The notes under the pieces were generated by a model. It did not search any database and had not been told where the DNA came from. It was given only the letters and a program-made list of their open reading frames with translations. The position numbers and the translations under genes were made by a program. Positions 33,119 to 39,784 of a DNA stretch of 39,784 nucleotides are shown here, in pieces (position 1 is the first letter of the stretch; each line of letters starts with the position of its first letter). The stretch is taken from contig NZ_CAMILN010000013.1 of assembly GCF_946222045.1 (NCBI RefSeq), forward strand, positions 1 through 39,784. The letters run 5' to 3'. The stretch comes from an uncultured Peptoniphilus sp. Lineage in GTDB: Bacteria; Bacillota; Clostridia; Tissierellales; Peptoniphilaceae.

Positions 33119-34720
33119 CTAATAAGAAAAAATATTGGAGTCCGTCCTCTTTTCTGTTCCGCCAATATAAACATCTTTATCTTTCAAAATAATTTGGCCC
33201 CTACCCATGCTCTTGAAGTCACTTACGACTTCAACTTCGTGGCCAAGTTTTTTTAGTTCATCAATAATTTCAGGCTTAAAGTCATTTTCTACCTGAATTT
33301 TTTTGTCGTCAATCCACATTATCCTTGGAGCATCAAGGGCAGCCTGTGGATTTAAATTAAAATCTATCATATTCATAAGGACTTGGACATGGGCTTGTGG
33401 CTGCATAAAGGCCCCCATTATTCCAAAGGCTCCAAGTGCCTCATTATTTTTTGTCATAAAGCCAGGAATTATTGTGTGGTAAGGAAGCTTTCCTCCCTCA
33501 AGAGAGTTGGCAAGTCCTTCCTCAAAATAAAAATTCTCAATCCTGTTGTTTAAAGTTATCCCAGTTCCAGGAACCACAATTCCAGACCCAAAGCCAGCAT
33601 AGTTTGACTGAATCATGGAGACCATGTTCCCATCCTTATCAGCTGTGGCAAAATAAACTGTATCAGAAGACTTTATCTTAAAGGCTTCGGGAGTTCTTGC
33701 CATCTTACCTATTTTTGACCTCCTGTCATAGGCGTAGTCCTTTGACAAGAGCCTTTCTATTTCAATCTTCATCTTATCTGGGTCAGCCACATAGGCCTTG
33801 GCATCAGTAAGAGATAATTTTATCGCCTCAATTATCTTGTGAAGAGTCTTTGAATCTTCACGATCTTCTATTTCCATTTCACTTAAAATATTTAGGGCCA
33901 TTAAGACAGAAATTCCGTGGCCATTTGGAGGAATTTCCCAAATATCTATTCCCTTGTAATTGGTAGAAATTGGGTCAACATATCTTGCCTCGAAGTTCTT
34001 TAAGTCTTCAAGACTTAAAAAACCTCCCAGTCTTTCCACTTCACCTACAATTTCTTTTGCAAGTTCTCCCCTATAAAAGGACTGGCCCTTGCTGTCCCTA
34101 ATTTCCCTTAGGGTCCTTGCCAGGTCAGGTGATTTGAAAACTTCTCCAGCCCTTGGGGCCCTACCATCAATAGTAAAGGACTTAAAAAATTCATTAAACT
34201 CTTCTCTATTTAAATTTTTATATTTTTCAACACTTTCTCCCCAAAGTTTTGCAATTTGTGGAGTCACTGGATAACCTTCTTCTGCATAGGAGATTGCAGG
34301 TTCAAAAATTTTCTCAAGACTAAGGCTGGCAAAGTCTTCATAGATTTTCATGACTCCACCAATTAACCCTGGTGTATTTATTACATTTACCCCACAAGAT
34401 GGCATTCTATCATAGCCCTTTTCCTTAAGCTTTGCAATAGAAATATTCTGAGGGCTTCTCCCGCTGGCATTTAATCCATAAAGCTTGCCTTTATAATAAA
34501 TTAAAGCAAACATGTCTGATCCCAGGCCGTTCCCTGTTGGTTCCACAACAAGAAGAGTCATAGATGCAGCAAGAGCAGCGTCAATTGCATTTCCACCTTC
34601 AAGTAGAATTTTTGCCCCAGCACTAGTCGCATAGGGGCTTGATGTTGCCACCATTCCATTTTTACCAAAAATTGTCCTCCTCCTTGAAGGATAAGGATAA
34701 GAGTTGTAATCAAATTTCAT
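33119..34720 (-). CDS. ggt: Gamma-glutamyltransferase family protein
   Basis: A 533-residue Ntn-hydrolase of the gamma-glutamyltransferase family, which cleaves gamma-glutamyl bonds such as in glutathione. It opens with GMVATSSPYATSAGAKILLEGGNAIDAALAAS, the family's large-subunit start. The predicted self-cleavage Thr is in SSDTVYFATADKDGNMVSMIQS (near 359), and the later PGTGITLNNRI loop is normal. No signal peptide is seen, so it looks cytosolic, unlike secreted GGT of many bacteria. The gene leads a ggt-uvrB-uvrA-transpeptidase run with gaps of 1 to 12 bases. A cephalosporin-acylase-like substrate is possible. Confidence 0.85.
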   Translation of the reverse strand: MKFDYNSYPYPSRRRTIFGKNGMVATSSPYATSAGAKILLEGGNAIDAALAASMTLLVVEPTGNGLGSDMFALIYYKGKLYGLNASGRSPQNISIAKLKEKGYDRMPSCGVNVINTPGLIGGVMKIYEDFASLSLEKIFEPAISYAEEGYPVTPQIAKLWGESVEKYKNLNREEFNEFFKSFTIDGRAPRAGEVFKSPDLARTLREIRDSKGQSFYRGELAKEIVGEVERLGGFLSLEDLKNFEARYVDPISTNYKGIDIWEIPPNGHGISVLMALNILSEMEIEDREDSKTLHKIIEAIKLSLTDAKAYVADPDKMKIEIERLLSKDYAYDRRSKIGKMARTPEAFKIKSSDTVYFATADKDGNMVSMIQSNYAGFGSGIVVPGTGITLNNRIENFYFEEGLANSLEGGKLPYHTIIPGFMTKNNEALGAFGIMGAFMQPQAHVQVLMNMIDFNLNPQAALDAPRIMWIDDKKIQVENDFKPEIIDELKKLGHEVEVVSDFKSMGRGQIILKDKDVYIGGTEKRTDSNIFSY

Positions 34721-35354
34721 TTTATCATCCTTTAAAGAATATTATTTTTTTCGACCTTTGTTATCATCCTGGTTTTTCATCTTTATATTTAATGTCTGTT
34801 TTATTTATATTATTATCATAAAAATTCTTATTAACTATAACTCTACATAAAGCTACAAAGTCTCAAGGGGGCACAAGTTTTTATAAAAACAAAATTTTTT
34901 ATATAATCATAGTCATTTGTCTTCCTAATATTTATTTTTATAAACTTCAAAAATTTAATAAGTTCTCTATCTTTTGTTATTTAATAAAATTTAGTGAGCT
35001 TATAAATTCTCAATATTAATCTATTATTAGAATAAGACCTTCTTTTTTAGCATGTAACTTAAAATAAGCTGATATTTTTTGAAACCATAAAATACTTTAA
35101 TCTTATAACTTTTCATAAGTCAAAAATTTTACTAACTAAGAATTTTTATAAATTAAAACAAGTTGATAATCCTTATTTATCTGTCTAACAAAGTTAATTC
35201 TATAATTAATTGGTGAATAATTCAACTTTACAAGTTTAAAATAATTTTTGAACTTGTAATAAATAGTTACTTTTAATTTATATACTTCGAAGAAAATATA
35301 ATTTCATTGAACATAAAAAAAGAGACTTCTTAATTGAAGTCTCTTAAAAACTTT
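34721..35354. other. AT-rich gap between the small membrane protein and ggt
   Basis: No gene is seen in six frames. The right end holds the terminator at 35313-35345. A ggt promoter should lie near 34740-34830, but I could not settle on one. The rest is AT-rich with recurring short words such as CTTATAA and TTTATAAA, much like the gap at 3086-3730. Confidence 0.6.
35313..35345 (-). terminator. Rho-independent terminator after the small membrane protein
   Basis: AAGAGACTTC (35336-35345) pairs with GAAGTCTCTT (35320-35329) with a perfect 10-bp stem, followed by a run of seven T on the minus strand. Confidence 0.85.
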
Positions 35355-35870
35355 TTAACGTTGCCATCTTCTTTTTGTCTTTTTTAATTCTTTTTTAAAA
35401 TATTTGAGGTTTTCTTTATACTCATAGGCATCGTAAATTTTTATTTTTTTATTATATTTTTTTGCCACATCAAAGACTCTGTCTCTGTCCTCATCCTTAA
35501 AGAAGAATCTTCTTGTAATATCTCCCTTTGTAAAGTAGAGGAGAGTCTTGCCTGGCTCATCAGGTTTTTTCTCATAAGTAATAGCATCAAGATCTGACCA
35601 ATTCCAAACTTCATGAATTTTTGAAACTTTAATATCGTTGTACATTTCAAGTCCCTTACTTGTAACTGCAACATACTTTTTTGCAAGCAGGGAAATAAGT
35701 AAAAGCATAGCCAAAAACAAGGTCAACTTATACTTTGTGAAAATACCTAAGATAATCAAGACAGAAGTGACTACGTAGGCATATTTTTCAGAAAATCTTT
35801 TTCTAGGATTTACATATACGTATTTGATCGCTTCGCTGTCATTATCCCAAGGTAATTTTATCTCTGACAC
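35355..35870 (-). CDS. Two-helix membrane protein with PH-like domain, function unknown
   Basis: A 171-residue protein with a short soluble start, two close membrane helices (about 32-46 and 48-63), and a C-terminal half that looks like a bacterial pleckstrin-homology-like fold (VAVTSKGLEMYNDI...WNWSDLDAITYEKK...). It ends in a very basic tail (KYFKKELKKTKRRWQR) that could bind membrane or nucleic acid. The start is GTG at 35868-35870, because the ATG one base off is out of frame. It follows the NhaC gene by 51 bases with no strong terminator between, so they may be co-transcribed. I do not know its role. Confidence 0.65.
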   Translation of the reverse strand: MSEIKLPWDNDSEAIKYVYVNPRKRFSEKYAYVVTSVLIILGIFTKYKLTLFLAMLLLISLLAKKYVAVTSKGLEMYNDIKVSKIHEVWNWSDLDAITYEKKPDEPGKTLLYFTKGDITRRFFFKDEDRDRVFDVAKKYNKKIKIYDAYEYKENLKYFKKELKKTKRRWQR

Positions 35871-35921
35871 ATAATCACTTCTTTCTATTTAATATTCTAA
35901 AATTTAGTTAGGAAATTTTAA

Positions 35922-37457
35922 TTAAGCGCTAAGTTTTGGAGCTTTTCCTTCTGCTCTTCTTCTTTCAAGAGCTGCTAAAGCTACTTCTCTAGCTGCTTCT
36001 GGAGACTTAGCTTGTTTCTTCATAGTAGTCTTTCCAAATAGATTTGTATAAGATCCGTCAGCCCAGAATATGTTTCTTCCAGCAAATGCTGTTACACATG
36101 CATAGATTGGGTTTAGTAAGTTAACAAATGCAAATGGGAAGAATGTTAGTGGGTTAACACCAAGTGTTCTAAATTGGTAAGCACCACAAGCTGTCCATGG
36201 GAACATACATGCCCAAAGTGTACCAGCATCTTCAAGTGTTCTTGATAACATATTTCTTGCAAGTCCAAGTTCATCATATTTTGTATCATATAATGGAGCA
36301 GGAACACCGATTCCTAGGAATTGGTCACACATTGCTGCGTCACAGAATATTGATGTAAGCATTGTAGCAAGAACGATTCCACCAACAGAGTTGATTTTAT
36401 TTTTAATTCCACCAAATAATTTTTCAACAATACCACATTTTTCAAGAGCACCACCAAAGGATACAGCAAGAATAATAAGGTTGATTGTCCACATTTGGTT
36501 ATCCATACCACCTTTTGCAAGGGCACCATCAAGGAATTCATTTCCTGTTTCAATTTCTGGACCATAGTGTAGGATTGAGAATAAATCTGCTACTGAATAT
36601 CTTTCTTGGAAGATAAGAGCAAATATAATACCAACTGCAACTGAACCAAGTACGCCTGGAAGACCAGGGATTCTTAATACCATTATAATTACAATTACTA
36701 CAATTGGAAGTAGTACTAACGGATTAACATTAAAGTTACTAGATATTGCTTCTCTAATTCCAGCAGCAATTGTTGGATCATATCCAGCTCCTGCAATATT
36801 CATACCTAAGATTGTATAAATAATAAGAGATATTAAGAAAACAGGACCTGTTGTAGATACCATGGCTGCGACGTGATCAAATAGACCAGTTCCAGCAACA
36901 CCTGCTGCAAGGTTTGTAGTATCAGATAGTGGAGAGAATTTATCTCCAACATAGGCTCCAGATATTACCATACCTGCTGTTAGTGCAGGATTAATTCCAA
37001 GTCCAGTACCAATTGTCATAAAGGCAATACCTACAGTTGCTGTTGCAGTCCAAGATGAACCACAAGCTAAACCAACTACTGCACTTAGTAAACAACCAAC
37101 TGGTAGGAATGTTTGTGGTGATAAAAAGTCAAGTCCATAATAGATAAGAGCTGGAATTGTACCTGAAATCATGAAAGATGATACCAATAGACCTACAGTA
37201 AGTAAAATTAAAATTGCATCCAATGTTGCTGTTATCCTGTCTATAATACCAGACAACATTTCTTCAAAAGTATGTCCACAAATTACACCAATAGTTACAG
37301 TAACTATAAGTGCTATGATTAGTGGCATATGAGCAGCGTCATAAGCTTCATCACTAAATTTGAAAACATATACCATTAGAGCTACCATTGTTAAAATAGG
37401 TAGAATTGCTTCAAAAAAACTTGGTAGTCTAACAGCTTTTTGACCATCGTTCTTCAT
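35922..37457 (-). CDS. NhaC-family Na+/H+ antiporter-type transporter, possible histidine carrier
   Basis: A 511-residue membrane protein with about 11-12 helices. The NhaC-family core is GAYVGDKFSPLSDTTNLAAGV near 170, and a second repeat has FCDAAMCDQFLGIGVPAPLYDTKY near 370. Proteins annotated as NhaC often carry organic substrates. The YuiF-type relatives are histidine transporters. Its promoter has the same 15-base cre-like element and the same spacing as hutH, so a role in histidine uptake (or exchange) is likely by inference. It stands between hutI and a small membrane protein gene. Confidence 0.85.
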   Translation of the reverse strand: MKNDGQKAVRLPSFFEAILPILTMVALMVYVFKFSDEAYDAAHMPLIIALIVTVTIGVICGHTFEEMLSGIIDRITATLDAILILLTVGLLVSSFMISGTIPALIYYGLDFLSPQTFLPVGCLLSAVVGLACGSSWTATATVGIAFMTIGTGLGINPALTAGMVISGAYVGDKFSPLSDTTNLAAGVAGTGLFDHVAAMVSTTGPVFLISLIIYTILGMNIAGAGYDPTIAAGIREAISSNFNVNPLVLLPIVVIVIIMVLRIPGLPGVLGSVAVGIIFALIFQERYSVADLFSILHYGPEIETGNEFLDGALAKGGMDNQMWTINLIILAVSFGGALEKCGIVEKLFGGIKNKINSVGGIVLATMLTSIFCDAAMCDQFLGIGVPAPLYDTKYDELGLARNMLSRTLEDAGTLWACMFPWTACGAYQFRTLGVNPLTFFPFAFVNLLNPIYACVTAFAGRNIFWADGSYTNLFGKTTMKKQAKSPEAAREVALAALERRRAEGKAPKLSA

Positions 37458-37545
37458 AAAATAACCTCCTTAAAACATATTGTAAGGCACCCCATAAAAT
37501 ATTTAGAGTGTCTGTGATACAGTTTGAGAAAATTTGTATCACTGA
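37458..37545 (-). promoter_or_regulatory. Structured leader of the NhaC-type gene
   Basis: After the cre-like element the leader can form an 8-bp perfect hairpin (37514-37521 with 37535-37542). A weaker stem around 37490-37510 (CACUCU with GGGGUG) also fits. AAGGAGG lies 6 bases before the start codon. As at hutH, a hairpin directly follows the shared element. Confidence 0.4.
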
Positions 37546-37591
37546 AAATGTTTTCTAACTTCATATTACTATTGAGTCTAATATAAGTCAA
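37546..37591 (-). promoter_or_regulatory. Promoter of the NhaC-type gene with cre-like element
   Basis: On the minus strand TTGACT (37586-37591), 17-base spacer, TAATAT (37563-37568), two bases, then AGTTAGAAAACATTT (37546-37560). The core AGAAAACATTTTCA is close to the cre consensus. The geometry is identical to the hutH promoter. Confidence 0.65.
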
Positions 37592-37943
37592 CCATAATTT
37601 ATAAAGATTTTGATATTACACTTAATTTTGTACAATGACTTAGTTGGCTTTCATGCTAATTAGGTGAACTTTTCCTAAAATTCATTTATGTAATATAGTA
37701 TTTTCAAGGAACTATAGCTTCTCAATTAAAAGTGTTAAATCATTGTATTTTTAAGTTTTTGGTATTTTCCGATAGTATCTCGTTTTTTATATTGATATAT
37801 TTTTTTAATTAATTAACTTATTTCATCTAATATTATGAAAGTTTACTTATGATAAAGTTTTCATAATTATTTTATAAATTAATTTTTTATAAATAATTTG
37901 TAAATAAAAAATATAGGATATTGTGCCTGACACAATTATTTAA

Positions 37944-38042
37944 TTAGAAGCTTTTAATCTTAAGCTTCATGATAGTAATCCTGATCCAATAAATCCACAA
38001 GTAAAATTCATCAATCTCTTTGCATTTATATTTAAAGAATAA
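37944..38042 (+). pseudogene. Possible remnant of a protein C-terminus
   Basis: A stop-bounded frame of 32 codons with no start codon reads like a protein end (HDSNPDPINPQVKFINLFAF, then IFKE and TAA). I recognise no family, and chance is possible in AT-rich sequence. The 5' end contains a GAAGCTT/AAGCTTC hairpin. Confidence 0.2.
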
Positions 38043-38112
38043 TTAATAATAAAATAATTCTTATCAATTTTTAGAATGAAAATTTAGTTGAAGTTATTTG
38101 AAGAATAAACAT

Positions 38113-38295
38113 TTAGGAACCTATAACCCATATTATCTTATCTATGTCCTTAAGACTTATTGCTATAGCTTTCCCTGTCAAATTTGTTGAAAGAATCTTC
38201 TGAAAGATAAAAGCAAATCTTACTTCTAGGGACCTATAAGTTGCCTTTAAACTGAAATAAATTAATACTGACACTTCATGTCTATCAATTTTAAC
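38113..38295 (-). pseudogene. Possible remnant open frame, 60 codons without a start
   Basis: A frame of 60 codons open between two TAA stops has protein-like composition (KIDRHEVSVLIYFSLKATYR at its beginning) but no start codon or ribosome site. It could be a decayed gene or chance. No family is recognised. Confidence 0.2.
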
Positions 38296-38410
38296 TTATT
38301 CATAAGTCCAGTAAAGGTGGAATAAAAATGGTATAAAATGAATATGAAGATTTTTTATATTCTATGTTATTATATTCCTTATTTTTATATATAAATATTA
38401 TTTTTTTGTA

Positions 38411-38439
38411 AAAAAATAAAGGAGCCTAAGCCCCTTTAT
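38411..38439 (-). terminator. Rho-independent terminator after hutI
   Basis: ATAAAGGGGC (38430-38439) pairs with GCTCCTTTAT (38416-38425) with one G-U pair around TTAG, followed by a T-run on the minus strand. Confidence 0.8.
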
Positions 38440-38465
38440 TTTTATTCCTATATTGTTTCCTAGAA

Positions 38466-39731
38466 TTATTTTACTAACTTTCTATCTTCTACAACTAATT
38501 CGCCATCTACATAAACTTGTTTACATAGGTTTGTTGCGAAGAAGTAAAGTGTGTAGTCAATGTTGTGAGAATCAAAAATTGAAATATTTGCCCTCTTGCC
38601 CTTGTCAAAGGATCCAATAGTTTCTGCCCTATCAACTGAGTAAGCTGCGTTAATAGTAACTGCATTGTAAACTTCAATTGGTGTAAGCTTCATTTCTAGG
38701 CAACCAAGTTGCATAATGAATTGAAGGTTAGCTGTCGGACATGATCCTGGGTTAGAGTCTGTACAAAGTGTAATAGCCATTCCCTTGTCAAGCATTCTTC
38801 TTGCTGGTGCATAAGTGTCTAGCATTAGTGAGAAAGTTGTTCCTGGAAGTAGGTTTCCAATTACATTTGCCTTAGCAAGTGTTTCAATTTCCTCATCATC
38901 TACTACCATTAAGTGTTCTGCAGAAACTGCTCCCACCTTGGCAGCAACATCTACACCACCGATGTTTTCTATCTCATCAGAGTGAATTCTTAGTTTAAAG
39001 CCATGTTCTTTTGCTGCTTCAAGAATTCTTTCAGATTGTTCTGCAGTGAATACTCCTTTTTCACAGAATACGTCACAGAATTCTGCTAAATTTCTCTTTG
39101 CAACTTCTGGCATCATGTCGATAACAATGTCAACATACTCGTCTGGATTATCCTTGTATTTTTCGTGGATAACGTGAGCAGCCATAAATGTTGTAATTAA
39201 TTCTGTTGGGAAGTCCTTATTTAATTTTTCAAGAACTTCAAGTTCCTTTAATTCTGTTTCAAGAGTAATTCCGTAACCACTCTTTGCTTCTACTGAAGTT
39301 ACACCGTGAACTAACATGTGTTCAAGAAGGTCTCTTGTCTTATCATAAAGTTCATCAAAGCTTGCTGCATCTGTTGCCTTTAGTGTAGAAAGAATTCCTC
39401 CACCTGCTTCAAGGATTTCAAGATATTCCATTCCATTAAGCTTCATAGCAAATTCATTTTCACGGCTTCCACCATATACAAGGTGAGTGTGCGCGTCAAT
39501 TAGACCTGGAGTTGCAGTCTTACCAGTAAGGTCAACTATTTCTGTATTGTCGTCTTTTAAGTTTTCGTATCCATTACCTTCGCCAACCTCTAAGATCTTG
39601 CCATCCTTAATTGCAATGTAAGCATTTTCTAGAATGTCAGCTTGATTCATTTCTTCTCCTCTTAGTGGTCTACCAATATCCTTTGGTGAGAAGACTTGTT
39701 CAAGATTAACTAATATTTTATCCGCTTTCAT
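38466..39731 (-). CDS. hutI: Imidazolonepropionase
   Basis: A 421-residue metal-dependent amidohydrolase that opens 4-imidazolone-5-propionate to N-formimino-glutamate, the substrate of FtcD. The metal-binding HxH is H81-T-H83 in TPGLIDAHTHLVYGG. Later ligands are in AAHVIHEKY, LRIHSDEIENIGG and the Asp of TDSNPGSCP, all typical of HutI. It starts at ATG 39729-39731 with AAAGGAGG, and it carries its own terminator. It is separated from hutH-ftcD-fhs-fchA by 15 kb, which is unusual for a hut gene. Its -10 box is visible but the -35 lies beyond the window. Confidence 0.96.
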   Translation of the reverse strand: MKADKILVNLEQVFSPKDIGRPLRGEEMNQADILENAYIAIKDGKILEVGEGNGYENLKDDNTEIVDLTGKTATPGLIDAHTHLVYGGSRENEFAMKLNGMEYLEILEAGGGILSTLKATDAASFDELYDKTRDLLEHMLVHGVTSVEAKSGYGITLETELKELEVLEKLNKDFPTELITTFMAAHVIHEKYKDNPDEYVDIVIDMMPEVAKRNLAEFCDVFCEKGVFTAEQSERILEAAKEHGFKLRIHSDEIENIGGVDVAAKVGAVSAEHLMVVDDEEIETLAKANVIGNLLPGTTFSLMLDTYAPARRMLDKGMAITLCTDSNPGSCPTANLQFIMQLGCLEMKLTPIEVYNAVTINAAYSVDRAETIGSFDKGKRANISIFDSHNIDYTLYFFATNLCKQVYVDGELVVEDRKLVK

Positions 39732-39766
39732 AAATTCCTCCTTTTTCTGTCAACATCTTAACACAT

Positions 39767-39772
39767 ATTATA
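39767..39772 (-). promoter_or_regulatory. -10 box of the hutI promoter
   Basis: TATAAT on the minus strand, about 36 bases before the hutI start. The -35 box would fall outside the window. No AGTTAGAAAACATTT element follows it within view. Confidence 0.45.
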
Positions 39773-39784
39773 TACCCAATAAAT

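Larger units (their letters stand above)
37458..38465. other. One-kilobase gap between the NhaC-type gene and hutI
   Basis: The left 130 bases are the NhaC-type promoter and leader, and 38411-38439 is the hutI terminator. Between them (about 37600-38400) is AT-rich sequence with no intact gene, but two short stop-bounded frames may be gene remnants (37944-38042 plus, 38113-38295 minus). Confidence 0.6.

Noticed and set aside
1..39784. rRNA, tRNA, phage or plasmid genes
   Set aside because: I saw no cloverleaf-like tRNA, rRNA segment, integrase, phage structural gene or replication origin.

Overview
The window looks like a stretch of chromosome from a low-GC, Gram-positive, amino-acid-fermenting anaerobe. 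A Tissierellia/Peptoniphilaceae-like coccus is my best guess; this is inferred from gene content and AT-rich codon use, not from a marker gene. The pointers are a clostridial-type histidine-to-formate pathway with an ATP-yielding formyl-THF synthetase, a GlmL protein of B12-dependent glutamate mutases, ThyX instead of ThyA, FeoA/FeoB iron uptake, and AGGAGG ribosome sites with frequent GTG/TTG starts. Almost every gene is on the minus strand. Only the transposase tail, the BCCT transporter and the small membrane protein after it are on plus.

Layout from left to right. 1-280 is the right end of an ISL3-type insertion sequence that abuts the terminator of the feo operon. 316-3085 is feoA2-feoA1-feoB plus a Cys-rich FeoB-associated peptide. 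3086-3730 is an AT-rich gap with a decayed 36-bp tandem repeat. 3731-8564 is a tightly packed operon cysS-mrnC-thyX-rlmB-yacP-zinc-ribbon/SH3b protein, followed upstream by a separate Nudix gene. 9228-11209 is a translationally coupled trio: an AhbC/AhbD/NirJ-like radical SAM enzyme, an ECF-type S component and a staygreen-family (Mg-dechelatase-like) protein. A haem catalase lies just upstream, beyond a terminator. 13198-15334 holds a BCCT transporter and a small membrane protein, and 15388-17082 a DUF2207 protein.

17430-23608 is the histidine operon hutH-ftcD-fhs-fchA-glmL. 24033-24918 holds two small membrane proteins. 25068-27380 is a polar amino acid ABC transporter. 27494-34720 is ggt-uvrB-uvrA-L,D-transpeptidase. 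35355-37457 is a small membrane protein and an NhaC-family transporter. A 1-kb gap with possible gene remnants follows, and hutI closes the window. Urocanase (hutU) and folD are not in the window.

How the genes work together: HutH, (HutU), HutI, FtcD, FchA, (FolD) and Fhs convert histidine to glutamate, ammonia and formate with ATP formed at Fhs. GlmL points to glutamate then being fermented through glutamate mutase. The hutH and NhaC-type promoters share an identical 15-bp cre-like element at the same distance from the -10 box, which ties the transporter to histidine use.

The most novel-looking unit is the radical SAM/ECF/staygreen trio. Both enzymes belong to families that act on tetrapyrroles, so it may be an undescribed tetrapyrrole (haem or chlorophyll-derived) uptake and modification cassette next to a haem enzyme.
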